Assembly (NCBI RefSeq): GCF_037975245.1
Contig: NC_092579.1
Span: 18,620,678 to 18,684,677 of the forward strand
Direction of reading: 5' to 3'
Source of the DNA: Apostichopus japonicus
Taxonomy: Eukaryota; Echinodermata; Holothuroidea; Aspidochirotida; Stichopodidae
Length of the DNA stretch: 64,000 bases
Positions 24,801-39,030 of the stretch are shown here, one piece after another. Under the pieces are notes generated by a model. The model saw only the letters and a program-made list of their open reading frames with translations. It did no database searches and was not told the DNA's origin. The translations under genes were made by a program, and so were the position numbers. The stretch's first letter is position 1, and the number at the start of each line of letters is the position of its first letter.

Positions 24801-24855
24801 GTGAGGTTCATCAATTAAAAGTGACTGGACTATGTAGTCTAATACACCGACCATT
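24801..24855. repeat. GTGACTGG dispersed repeat, copy 4
   Basis: GTGAGGTTCATCAATTAAAA then GTGACTGGACTATGTAGTCT and AATACACCGA. Confidence 0.75.
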
Positions 24856-26049
24856 AGTTCAAAAGTTGATGGGTGGTACATCCTCGCAACATACCTGTGC
24901 GAATAAATGCAAATGTACGGATGAGACATTTAGAGAAGATAAACTGATAGGTAAGAAACAAATGTTTGGTATTAAATATTTTCATTTGTTTGTTTATCTT
25001 TAATTTTGAAAGAGATTGTGTCCCTTTGCTACTGTTTAAGCTGATCAACCCTCTCCATGGTGATTATATATATATTTTTTGTGTTAGGTTTATATTACTT
25101 GTTGAACTATTTAGTTACAACAACAAAAAAAGGTAAAAGACACTGATTTCACTTTCTTGTTACTTTTCAAGATGTTTGTACCAATGCACGCACCCTTCCA
25201 AAACAAACGGGGCGTCTTATGACCTTTCATCATGCCACGTTTTGTCTCCCAATTTACGCTTCCTCTTCCACCCACAAATGACACTCGTTTTAATACCTGT
25301 CTATATTTAAACGATCAAAAGCAGACCGTTAAGTCATTTGCCCAAGATGACCATCTTTCATTTTCTTAATGGATTTACTTTTGTTCAAACTGTCAAAAGA
25401 AAAACCTACATAATTCTCATGAAAAAGAAAAAAAATGCTGTAAAATATATATCTTTTGTCTGTAGGCAACTTTTAATGATCTTTTAAGACGGTGCTTGTT
25501 CAAACAAAATGCTAATATATAGAGATTTATTGTCAGCTGTAAGAAGAGAACGATCATTCATCCGTCAGTTTTTGGGTTTCAAAATAGATGTTTTCAAGAG
25601 GATGTTTTATATAACTGTTTGGATTTTAGATTTTGTTTAAGAGCGTTGTTGAATGTACGCACACCATACAGGGCTATCAACTTCACTGTGTAAAGTATGA
25701 TTAGAACTGTTATATATATATTTTTCTCTAACTCTTGTCTCTCTGTAGCTCTAAGTGCCAGCTCTAAAGTTCACTCTACATATCGTGATAGGTTTGCAAT
25801 GAGTATAAGCTCTGTACTCAGATGCATATCAAACATGTTTAGTTACCTAAACTAAGTGGATTAGTAGGTCTACTAACCAAACCTGGACTTTGTTATTGAC
25901 AGATAAAGAGGTTTCTGTTTGAATTGCTGGGCGAAGTTTAAAGGCAGATCTCACTTCACGGTTTGTTGCAGAGAGTATTAACTTCCCTTCTAGGAGGCAT
26001 TATTTGGATATTTCAGACTCATTAATCGGTGACTTCAAAACCTCTGTGG

Positions 26050-26154
26050 TAGCCTGTAACCGGTGCTGACGCGACCACAAATTTTTGGTGACTACCGGAG
26101 AACGACACGTACTAATTTTCTATCGTTTTTTTTTATCGTTTTGAGAAGACTTGT
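26050..26154 (+). promoter_or_regulatory. Possible MYO15A promoter or noncoding first exon
   Basis: A CpG-richer stretch than its surroundings, with a TGTGGT and an ACCACA (Runx-type cores) near 26047 and 26079, ends in a good donor ACTTGT|GTAAGT at 26155. An acceptor-like TTTAG sits just before exon 1 at 27182. Speculative; no TATA box or initiator is claimed. Confidence 0.2.
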
Positions 26155-27225
26155 GTAAGTATTTCTTCTGTACAATGTTGTTAATCGTCATTATGTTGTA
26201 TTGTGCAAAAAACCACACGGCTCATATTTTATATGAATGTTTATGATGATTTTGACTTTGACAATATGTTTCAGTAGATTCCACTCATTATTAACAGTTA
26301 CAGACTTGTGGTAATGAACTGTGGTTTTTGCTACTGGAATGATTGGTTTCCTAGTCATTAAACCTTCCTTTGTTGCTTATTTTGGCATGTTTGTGTTGTC
26401 ACTGCATATATTATTGATATTTGTTTAGGTTTACCCTTAGTGTAGAAACAGGGTGATAAGGGATGCACCCCTGCCCCCTCTTTCCCTGCCCCCACCCCCT
26501 GTTGCAAACCTGTGGGAATAAATAAAAAACCTTGGCTTTTGGAATTAATTAATTATTTGAATCAGTAAATGCATATTTCTTTATTCATAATTGCATTCTG
26601 TTCCATTGTAATGGGGGTGTGTGGGTTTCATGGGGAGGGGACAGGAGGAAGTGAACTTCCAATGCAAACTTAGGGTGGGGGGGGGTTGGGAATGGGGTAA
26701 GGTTTACACCAGATGACTTAAACTTTAACTGGTTCCAAATGGACCATGCCATTTAGAATCATGTCTACTTAAGTATATTTGCACTCATGAACTGCAACAA
26801 ACTTAACTTTCAAATGGACAATTTTAACCATTTCATGTAAATACTTGAATAAGTTTGATTTTCTCATTAAGTAGCTGACTAATAGAAATGATATTTACTT
26901 CCCAAATGTATACTTGTTCCTTGTTAAGAATTTAGGTGAGGTTTTGATTAACTATTTGATATGTCTAGCTATATATGTTATATAACTCACCTATTCTGGT
27001 GAGTCACAAATTAATCATATAATTTTTTTAAAAAGATTGAAATTCATCACTATATGGGCATATGACTACGTCCAAACTCAGTGGGAGTACCTAACCACAT
27101 TGTCCCCCATAGGGAATGAATCCATAGATTTCTTATTCATGCTAAATTATTTATTAAATGTTTCCACTTTTATTCTCTTTAGATTTTTAAAAATTATGGA
27201 TCTTTGACATTGACCTTCAGCAAAG

Positions 27226-27234
27226 ATGGAACTG
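27226..27234 (+). CDS. MYO15A: MYO15A exon 1, putative start codon exon
   Basis: ATG GAA CTG followed by donor GTAAGA at 27235. The ATG has A at -3 and G at +4, and joins exon 2 in phase 0 as MELNSLVWFN. An acceptor-like CTCTTTAG ends at 27182, so a noncoding first exon probably lies upstream. The start is the least certain part of the model. The next intron (27235-30397) holds a diverged duplication at 27.6-27.8 kb and an AACACATTCTT array. Confidence 0.55.
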
Positions 27235-30200
27235 GTAAGAAAATGCAACATACTGTTTTTAAATTTCATAAGATTATGGGGTAGGGGTGTGTGACCATTG
27301 GACAGTTACTTAAAGGGTAAAATGTAAGTTGCTAACAAATTTGGTATTTCAACTTGTCACTCCTCTCACCTCTTTTCATTCTGTTGCTGGAAAAAAAAAT
27401 ATTCCCTCAAAGTTTGAAGTTTGTTTTCTGGATTTATGTAGGAAAAAATTACTTGATTTTATATTGTAACCCTTCTACATCAACAAAACAGAACGATCCA
27501 TTTGTGTAGTTTTATGAAAAACTATTCATTTAAGTTGATAAAAGTACTTAATGTTTGTACTGAACTTGTCCATTGCTCCCGTGTTGTGGTCTCCAATAAA
27601 AAAGTTTGCAATAAATTTCAAATCTATCAAGAAAAACATTTGATTTTATCTCTGGGAATTTTGGGAATATGAAAGAAGAACTTTATCGACAGCAGTATCA
27701 AAAGTTATGAAACAATGTTTTAACAATAAACTTCAAACTTATCAAGGTAAAAATATTTTATTTTATATTATCTATTGAATTTAAAGAATATCAAAAAATG
27801 TTTCTGACAGCGGTATCAGAAATTTATTAATTCATATTTCATATTCATAACTCACATTCAATAGATTTGTATTTATCAATGTAATCCAATGACAAGCCTT
27901 TCCAATTTAACAATTATTGCCCAAAATCTGTCCAATTTTTCATTCTACTATTTTATAAAATGTCTACCTATATTTCACACATTCCTTGAACTTTGTTAGA
28001 CCAGTCAATGTCTTTGCAGTAGGTAGACTTTATATTGGGCAATGAAAATGACAAGTCCACATACTTACTGTACTTCATAGACAAACTATCCTTTAGTTTG
28101 TACATTTTGCTTCGATATTAAGCTAACCCTTGAAGCGGTTTAAACGTTAATACCCAAGCTTTCTCTTCTTGTTAAGTGCTTGCTGTGGGGGTGGTTGAGT
28201 AGGCTTCATATCCTCCAAATAACTTCACACTTGAAGCTACAGTATTCTTTATATACCAATTGATAGGCCCATTCGCTCGAATCTTAACGTCCTAAATTAC
28301 CCAATGTTTACATGGGGTGTAATAATTTGGCATTCTTGGAAGTACTCTATAATTTGAAGTGGTTTGTTGCTTTTATTGCTACATACCTTTTCTACAACTT
28401 TCTTTTTCAATTATTCCAATGCTGTAAATCGCTTTGGCCATTGAGAGGTTTCACATTTGCTTTATGGCAGTGGTTTAACCCCCTCCCCCCCTCCCAACCT
28501 CTTCTGATTGCCCTCTTCTCCTCCTCATCCAAATGAGATAAACAGATCTATACCATTTAAGATCAAACATTTGGTGTATGCCATATCTCTGCCACTTGTA
28601 ACAGCATCCTCCTCTCAGCACATGACATATGTTACAGGGATATCCTGCTGACAAATATAGAACTATTTAGTCCAAAAAGTGAGGGGAAAAATATTCCACA
28701 CTGTTAGTTTAAAAAACCCATCCCAATATCTTTGTCTTTGAGATAATCTGATTAAACGTAACCAAGTTTGACTAGCTAAGCCCTTCCCTTATTCCAGGAA
28801 GTGGAATACAGTAGGTGACCTATGATGTCTTCATGGTAGTTATTCTGTAAAAGGTTTATTTTATTCTAATATATTCTGCTTGTTGAATTTATCTTTGAAA
28901 TGTGGTCCATTGAGAATGTTTTTGCTTTGCTGGCAATGTTCTCTGTCTGAATTGAGAATTTCTTCAAAATGTAAACTTTTTGTAGGAAAATTTTCCCTAG
29001 GTGGATATTGATGATTTTAAAAAATTATACAAATAATCCACACACAAAAAATATGCAATTACAGTTTTCTATTGCCACGATGAAATTGCACTCACAAAAT
29101 ATCACCAGATTTGAAAAATAAATATTTTCACTGTACAAAATGTTATAAAAATGTCTGTTTGACCTGAAGATAGATTGCAGAAAATGATGTTAAGGAAATC
29201 AACTTTAGCCATTGGAATATTCCTTCAAATCCTGAATAGACTTCCGTTCCCCCCCCCCCCCCTCCCTTTTCTTCTTTGGCTGCTGCACTCGAGAAACTAT
29301 ACAGACCACCCAAAGACTGCCGATTTATTCCTTATTCACAATATTAACACATTCTTAACACATTCTTAACACATTCTTAACACAATGTTAACACATTCAC
29401 AATGTTAACTGTGCAGGGCTACACACTGTTTACACACCTATCCTATGGAGCCTGTACTTACACTAAATACTTCCTTATTTGTTTAATAGACTTTGAGGTT
29501 GGTCCTGGACTCATCTATTTTGAGTTGTGGCCATATAAAATATATAGATATATGTATATATATATATATTATATATTAGTCAATTATTGCTATGTATCCT
29601 ACACAATAGTTACTTACCATTCAACTAAGCCAGTAAACATTAGTCTTTTTTCTTCACAAATACCCACAAATTAAATAATAGACTAGGTCTGCCATTTTGC
29701 ATATATAACTGTAATGAAAGTTATATAGTGAATCCCATATCAACCAATGAATATAGTATGATAACCAGTATAGCTTCATGTATCAATATCCAAATTGTCT
29801 TATATGAACAATCTTTATATAAAATTAACTTCATTAATACAAAATTTAAAATATTGCAACAGTCTCATAATAATCTGATACAGTACCATATATACCAAGC
29901 TAACTGATGTACTGCAGTCATCTATCACTAATTCTCTCATAATTATTGGACTTTGTACTTTGAAAGGTTTTTTCAGTTTGAATCTTACTTGTGATGAACA
30001 ATATACAGTCAATCCCATATATACACCAATGTGATAGTTTGGTGTACCGTGTAGTTATATCAAGCATGTGAATTGCAAAGCAGTTTGAAATCAATAACGA
30101 CACATATGCTGTTTGAAAGATGACATATCAGTTTTTCTTTATAAATACGATTTATTTTGACTAATGTTGATTTTAGGAGAAACCTATATGGATTTCTGAA

Positions 30201-33200
30201 AAGGACTAACACTTATAGTGCTAATTACAATGTTTTAGTGTAATAATTACAATGAATTGACTATAAATGATGTTATTTGTGAAGATGTAACGTCAATATG
30301 TTTATGATCTGTATTAAGGCTATAGAAATTGTTATTTTGATAATTTGTTTATGAGCTATTTTATTTTCTTTGTTTTTTCATTTTTCTCTTTTTGCAGAAC
30401 TCACTAGTTTGGTTTAACGGTGGGGAGACATTTCCTCTACCAGGGAGGATAGTGGAAGTGAAAGATAGAACTGTCACTGTTCTATCCCTCATAACGAATA
30501 AGGTATTTAACTACACTATCAGTTCGAATAGTGCGTTATAATATGGAACAGCTGGGTGAACTCTAGATTATAGAGCAATGGAACCAAGCTTTTTACCAAT
30601 TAAAACTCGCAGACCATTTCATCTGCATTTTTGCACAGTTTACAAAATTCAAGAGAAAATCTTTTTAAAAATTAAAAAACAGACTTGGAAATTATAAAGA
30701 AACTTGCATGAAAAGAAGAAAGAAATGGAGTGAAACCCATTCAAGTCAAAATTTGTTTGCTCTTTTCGAAATTTACAAAAGAAGTAGAGTTTGGGTGGAG
30801 GGTAAAATCCCTAGCCCACTATCTCCCATGCGGTTTATTGAATGAAAATTTGGCATAATTCTAATCGAAATGGATTTTTTATTTTATAGAGCAATTGTGT
30901 TTGTAATGTAATTACTTATTCTTACCCTATGTGATAAAGTTTGAACAGAAGCTATTTTGGGTATGGTGACAGTTGCATTTATTTTAAAAACAGATGTTTA
31001 TAAAACTCTTCAAAAGGTTTGCTGTTTGTAGTACAACATCTAGCATAGCCTACTTAACATATAAGTATTGGGACTATAAAGTTTTCATTATCATTTAATT
31101 GTTGATGTTACCTAATAGCTCACTTTTTGGGACCTACCCCAAAAAATTAAGCACTATTCCAGACCAGTCCTCAAATAATCGCGAGTGATTCTTTTGGGAA
31201 GTAGATTATGGGTGGGAAAGGTATACCAGTCACATAACATAAACCTATACTTCCTGTTAGGCTTGTAAACACTGTTATGATAAATCTAGGTGTGGTTATG
31301 TGAACTATGGTCATTCAGCTGATAATGCTTTCCACCATTTTATATTGACATACTGTCGCTGATCAAAGTTTGACCCTTTAAGATAAAAACATGATTACAC
31401 GTAATTTGGTAAGAGGATTGTACAGCCAACAGATGCCCTTGAATTTAGTAAGTTTTCATGTTAACAGTCTTTATATTTTGAATTCTAAATTGGTTGTTTA
31501 TTTGTTTGTTTGTTTATCTCGGAGTAGAATTTCGTCATCGAAGACCCAACGGCCGATCTCAGGAGAAGACATGACGCCATCGAAATTCAAACCATCGATG
31601 ATCTCATAATATTACGGTAAGAGGACGTAGTCTTGTCTCTATATCGTTGTATGTCTGTACAAAGAAAAATGTAAATTAAACTATGTTAGATTGGAGTTTG
31701 TAAATGTTGGTATTTAAACCAAATATGAATAAGTTTTAGTAGTTGTGTGGTCCCAACAAGCCTTTCCTTCTCCCCTCTTCCCCATCATGCACTTTTTACT
31801 CAACTAATCTTAATATTGATTTAAAGATTAAAATCATTTTTTGAAGTGATTTAAATATATCCCCTTTTCCTTCCCAATTAAGTATTCCCGTCTTCTTTAG
31901 ACATGATATAATTGTGTTACTGTTTAGCAACAATCTAAACCAGTGGTATATAAGATAATATTTAAATCTCTGTTTATTATTTCTTTACACATTTTCAGAG
32001 ACTTACATGAAGGTTCGATAGTGCACAACTTGAGAGAAAGATACCAAAAAGGACTTATCTATGTGAGTTGTTTATTCAGTAATAAATGAAAGTGTTTTTC
32101 ATTCTTAAGTTATTACAGATTATTGCATGGAAATATGACAGAAAAGAGCAAAAATAGTCACCTATGTTCGAGCAAAATTTGATCAACAAATTTGACATTA
32201 TACAGAAAAGAGCTAACTTTATCATATAAATATTAACAATTTAAAATTGAAACAACATTTTAATGTTTCCAATTCCACACTAATTAGCCTTTACATTCCT
32301 GTGGTGTGTAATAGTTGAAACCCTTAGCCAATACCTGTTGATGTTTGTTTTGAAAGATTTTGAAATGATGCAAAAAAATGGGTTTTTTTTTTTGTCTACA
32401 AAGGGATTTGAACTATTAACCTCAGAATCACAAGTCCTGTGTTCTATGACGGAACTGACCTATTGAGCGCCTGTTTGGTGGCAATCCCTCTATAGACATA
32501 TCTTTGCTGTGGGTGGGGTAGGGGGCAGTCAAAGCTGCAGTACCTTGCATAATGTGTAAACAGGGATCATGCTCCAGTTTCATTTGATACAGTAATCAAA
32601 TCAGGAGAGAATGGAAAAGAATGCATATCCAAAAATGAAAGAATATATTACCTTTGCATAGAGCCTTCACAAAAAAAGGAATGTGTTTCGATGGATATAT
32701 TCAGGCTAGTTGGGAGTTGCTTAAATATTCTATCATTTATCTTGATAGAAAGCTTGACAAACCATTCCTTTAATTTGAAAACTATTAAGTGTCATGGAGT
32801 ATTGATATGTCACAGAATTATTACATATATATATATATATATGTGTGTGTGTATATATATATATATATAAATATTTACCCCCCACCCTCCTCCCCACTGG
32901 GTAACACTGTTTAAATTATGTAAACATCGGTAATTATGTGGGTGTGGCAAGTTACCAGTAACCAGGGCTTAACCATGTCATGTGTAAGGCCTTAGCCTTG
33001 ATACAAGACTGAAAAGATACAACTTTTACATTGAATATTACAACAAACGGGAGTTTAAGATAAGTAGGCATAATCAACGGATCCTGTCATTTCAGACCTA
33101 CACCGGTAGCATTCTTATAGCCATCAACCCTTACCAACTTTTGGATATTTACGGCTTAGATACAGTCAACAAATACCATGGACAGCCTTTGGGACTTCTC

Positions 33201-36200
33201 GCACCGTAAGTGTTGTCAACAAATGTTTTGTCACTCCAAAGCCTCAAATCCTCAGTTTATTAACTTTTTTTCATCTCTGAGTTTGTCATCAATGATTTAG
33301 GTGTGCGATTGAAACGTTATGCTTTTTTGGCGGTTTCTTTTGCAGCAGTTGTTAGATTTTTTAGGAGCTTGTAATAAGACATTAGCAACATTTTAATATA
33401 TAGATGGGTTCATTCCCTTGCAAACATAACTGTCAAATTCTTACAGCAAATTATTAAAGTTGTAAAAGGTGTAAACATTTCCCAATTCTATGGCAATCAC
33501 AACTTGTTGCTGTAAATAACTCTTTGTTTTTCAATTACAAATATTCTGAAGTTCCCTTTAGTTAAGTATTAAATTTTAAGCTGTTTTCTATCATATGACT
33601 TTTATTATGAATTGTGGGCTAGATAAAAATCAACAGTTTGTTTGGTCACACCTTGTTAATAATCAGCTTAAGTGTGCTCCTCCTTAACCAAAGTACAACA
33701 GCAGAGATGTCCCAAGGAGCTTCCCCGTAGAAGCAATCCCAATAATAATAGGTGTATCCCCTGTAGGAGATAAGAATAGCTTAGAGAAAAATTTCAAGAG
33801 TCATTCATACAGATCAAGCATAATAGTCACTTCTCTCATGCAATATATGAAATATTTTTATCAGCTGTTGCGATGAGTCATACACAACTTAAAAATCAAA
33901 TCTTTGTTTAATGATGGGCACCTTACGTGTTGAACATCTTGAGGTTGTAAAATAAAAACTGACGTCATATGGAAAACAAACACTTGAGCGAGAATGACTG
34001 GATGTTAGGAGGTGCGTGCAATAAGTTTGTTTACAAAATGGTGCGTCACTGCCCCCACCCCCCTCCACCTAAAAATTTCTGGCTTTCTGGATATTCATCT
34101 ATGCACAATAGAAAGAACTTATGGACGGTTGTGGGGGCTTAATCTCCAACTCCAACAAGTCATAATTCTGATTCACCACTGCTTTTATGAAACATAATCA
34201 AATCAACCCTTTGTTTCTTAAATATTTCATCTGAATAGTGAATATTTGCAAGAAATATGCTTCATTAACCCAGTGTTTACCTCACTTAAAGTTATCATCA
34301 ATTATCCCTAATCTATGCTGTTTGTATTGTGAAAAGTACCAAAGAGATGAAAAAGTTTACAAATATTAACCAATATTTACCTCATGTATTTTTTTATTTT
34401 TTATTCATGTGTTTATATATATGTTTTTTTTATTCTTGTCCTGTGTACTTTTATTGCAACAATTTTGTAAAAAATGGTAATATTTCAAAAATAATATTCT
34501 TATGTCAGTATCTAGTGCCATATTGAACGCGGCAATTTTTTTCTACATAATCATATACAAAACAATGCCCAGGTTTCTCTTGTATAATATATCGATACCA
34601 GAGTATAACATAGAGCGAACTTTGGTATAACCAATTTGAGGTTTGTTATTGTGATGTTTATTGCAAAATACTGAAAGTGTACGTTTCTACACTAAAATTA
34701 GTAACAATTTCTGTAAGTGATATCTATCTTTTTTTCTCATGTTTCTTTTGTTTGTTTTTTTGCATTAAATTCTTTTTGACCTTCTTTTTTTCTTTTTTTC
34801 TCAATTTATTCTATATCTATAAATGACAAGAATCAACATCATATGCCTGGCAATTATTTGACATTGAAATCTTACACATCTATATTTTCAATTTCTTGCA
34901 ACGTTTTTCTTACAATTTCTTGACTTCTTATGATACTTTAATACATTTCTTGTTTTCCTTGTATTAACAGACATCTGTTTGCGATTGGAAGTGCTGCCTT
35001 TGATCGGCTGGTCAATCAGGCGAATGACCAGTGCCTTATCATTAGTGGAGAGAGTGGAGCTGGCAAGACAGAATCAACCAAACTGGTCATGCAGTATCTA
35101 GCGGTGGTCAACAAAGGTACCACTTCAAGCCACATCACAGAACAGGTACAATAGTTTAATGCCATCTGTTACTGTTAGGTAAATGGCATAGCTAGTAGGA
35201 GCAATGGCAGATTCAATGGGGAGGGGGAGGGGGGGAGGGGGAGGGGCAAGACCAAGAGGCATATAGGTATATCAACCACTCTCTGTTCTAAAAAATATTT
35301 AAAAAATGCATTACATAGATAGATTGCATAATATAATAGCAGCATTTTTAAATCTATATCCCATATTAATATGAACAAAATTGTCTCAAAGGGGAGGGGA
35401 GGGGAGGGGAGCAAGGGCAGCGGAACCGGGGGGCACAGGGGGCACGTGCCCCCCCACTTTTCCTCAGATTAAAAATGTGCCCTTTTTCTACATAAAAATT
35501 GAGGTGCCTCAAGTTAGCAAGAGGCCAGGGAACCAGAATGAACACTCGGGAAGGGCCGTTTCCGGCCATCTGAGGGTTTTGTAAAACCAAAAATTTTCTT
35601 GTGCGCTCCGCGCCAACCGATGGTGGCGCTCCGCTCAGATAGTCGTGCATACAACTTAGCAAATCCTGGCTACGCCCCTGACTTTCAATGAATTTCTGTG
35701 GGTCAAACTCAACGCTATTTCGAATGGAAAATTTGTTAAGATAATAACAAGAAATAAACTCTAAATCGGAAGATTCCTACATTAGCAACTAGCATGATTT
35801 CACCTCATTTTGTCTCAAAAGAAAACTTGTTCCTTGTTTCCCAATTTGCACATTGGATATTGCAGTGCTAGTATGCATATTTTCCTTGAAGGGGGGGGGG
35901 GGGCGTTGATGGAGTGATGTGTATATGCAAATAAGATAGTACAATAAGAGTTATAAATGGTACTGAATATAAGGCTGCATCAGTTCAATCGAATTTCTGA
36001 AAAGTGCCCTTTGATGTCGGTGCCCCCCCAGGTTAAAAGTGCTTCCGCCGCCCTTATCCGAAATACAGCCTCCTAGCCCTAGATGGCTGTTGTCCTCCAG
36101 CACCTGTGCCCTCCTCCTTCCATCGAAACATCCTAGATATGCCACTGGTGAGGGCAGGTTCAAATGGTTTAGTATATATCGTGGTCCAACATATTACACT

Positions 36201-38992
36201 GATATTATCATGAAGTATATAGCTATGGTTTAATAACAACAATATTACTTCAAACTTCACATCAACATAATAGGTCAAATATTTAAAGGTTTGAGGTGAT
36301 AGCTAGCTTCTTCTTTCTTGTGTCATCAACTTTACCTTTTACTTATATATCTTAGTTTACAGTGTTATTTAAATTTCATTTTTCCTTCAATTTTTTTCCT
36401 TCAACTTCTTTTTATATTCCAGTTTGGTTATGTTATGGGGGGGGGGGAACCACACAGTGCATAATGCTCGTAAAAATTAAGTTCATCATTTTAGCATTCA
36501 GCGATGGCATTTTTGTGACAGCTTTTTGCTCATATATACTTTCACCCAAAGCTCTGTACGGTTATAATTTCAGTCAGTCGTTTGTCAAGAAGTTATAAAG
36601 CTGATATAATTGTTTTCTTACAGATTCTTGAAGCAAATCCATTGCTGGAGTCTTTTGGAAATGCCAAAACTATCAAGAACGACAACTCATCAAGATTTGG
36701 AAAGTTCATTGAAGTCTTTTTCAACAGGTAAAAGCAAAATCCGACAAGTGATAGTAGTATGGTAGTTTTCAAGGAGGAGGCAGTGGAGAGGTTTTTTTTT
36801 TTGCCCACCTCACCCCAGCATTGCCACTTTGACGTTTCTGACAAAAAAAAATTTCAATGGAAAAGAGCAAAGTTGCTTGTTTCTATTGTGGAAATTTTCC
36901 CAGTCAGTTCCATATTATTCAAATACTTATATCATGGGGGCTTTTCTTTTGGGGGGGGGACAGTTTTGTTTCAATGGCCTACCAATTTAAGAGAAATAGG
37001 AGCTGAAACTTGTCAAATTCCCCTGAAAGAAACATTGATTTCAACCATTTCATGTTGTTCAGTCAGATGCAAGGTTGCATGTTGGCCAAATGCCTTCACA
37101 TTTCACTGATCTAGTAAAGAGACCCAATTGCAACAAATTGTGAACCCACACAATTCCTACCCATATACTGGTATAGGGTCAATTGTCACAAAAATTAACA
37201 TGAAAATCATATTTTGCATTTTTCACCCGATTCGGCCAGTTGCGTCACAGAATATCTGCTTCACCTCTCCTTTCTTGAGTCTGCTGTATATAACTTCCCT
37301 TTCTTAGAGGGATTTTCCTAACACCATTGTGACATGTTTGTCAAAACCCTTCACATTATGAGGTCACTTCTTGTGTTTGTAAATATTAACCAGACCTAGC
37401 AGGGAGACCTATTTAATATCTAAGCTGGGTCATTTATCGGTTTATATGTAACTGTAAGAATTGACATCTCAATTTCAATCTTTAAATATCAGTCTCACCA
37501 TAAATAAATAAAAATATCTTCTTACCTGCAGTTATCTTAGTGAAAATGAATTAAAGATATAATTGAAATATTGACTATATTTAGTTTATAAACCAATTTT
37601 GAAAAGATCTCTGTCATTGATTTTTTAAGTTTGACTGCTTTTAGCAGAATGATAAAAGCCAGTTGCCTTTTACCAATTATCACATTTGCGTTTCTTTCTT
37701 GTCAAAAGTGGTTGCATCACAGGAGCAAGAACAACACATTACCTGTTGGAAAAATCCAGAATCGTCAACCAGGTAAAAGAAAAAACAACTTATCATTGTC
37801 ATATCATCTTACCATATCGTCTCACAAAGCCAGTTGAATTAATTATTCATTTGGGTTCTTGAAAACTGCTATAAATAACTTGATCATTAACCAGATGACT
37901 TTGGGGTGTATTTCTGTCTACTAAAGAGGAAATATATTAAGACTCTTTGTAATAATAAAAATAATAATAATAGTAGTGAAATCCTTGAAAAATTTACAGA
38001 AAAAGTTTGTCATGATAATCCTTTTAATGGTTATGCGTCGTATGTTAGCAAAAGCCTATTAAGTATGAATTACATATATTTCTAATAAGCAGGTATGACA
38101 TAGTCCACAGGCCAGAGGGGAAGGGGGGGGCAGGTGAGGTGCAGAAAATTTAGTTACTACATTTCTTGTAAAATGTAAGCTCTTTTAATATTTGGTATTC
38201 AGGAATCTTACAGGGACCTACTAATAGTTAATAAGACTTTTGGTATAATTGTTTCTTCACTCTGAAATACTGAATTGATGACTAAATTGTAATTTTTTGC
38301 CAAGAAAATGATAAAATCAATGTGAAGGATCCTTTCTGGAAAAACACTCCCATCCCCTTCCCTACCTTTCTCTCAAACAATTGGTTTGCTTATAACGGTG
38401 CAAGCTAATGCTGAGTCATGCATAGTTTTACAGCTGACCAGGTCAATGTCTTTTCTTCATTTTTTTTTAAATCAAAACCTCAACCAAGCCTGCTTTTAAC
38501 CATCTCGCCCGCAGCTCGTGTAAATTTTGGAAAAAATTTTTGTTTTTCATACCGTGATATTTTTCGTACGTTCCCCCAAGGCACGAGGAGAGCGTAACTA
38601 CCACGTTTTCTACGAGATGCTGACGGGTATGTCTCAAGCTGAAAGAGCTAAGTACGGTCTGGGGGCGGCTGCCGGTTATAACTACCTCAACCAGGGAGGA
38701 GGGAACCTCAAGAACGCCCTCAGGGACGACGCAGAGGAATTCCAGAGGTTGGATCGCTCTCTGGACGTCATTAATTTCAAACCCGCGGAAAAGAAGACAA
38801 TATTCTCGATTCTGGCTGCTGTTCTTCATCTCGGAAATGTCGAATTCAGAATGGAAGGGGTGAGCAATTTTTTAGTGTACATCCATTTTTAAACATTTAA
38901 CTGCTCAGAGCCTATAGATACTTTATTTACCTAAAGGAATATTTTGCTTGGTACCTTTCACAGAAAAAATTGATAAAGAGTATGTCTAAAAA

Positions 38993-39030
<38 letters not shown>

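Larger units (their letters stand above)
18106..27225. other. DRG2-MYO15A intergenic region
   Basis: About 9.1 kb containing the DRG2 3' UTR, the MYO15A promoter and any 5' noncoding exon. Open frames here (for example 18257-18544) show no family resemblance. Repeats and elements inside are listed separately. The unlisted parts show nothing I recognise. Confidence 0.75.
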
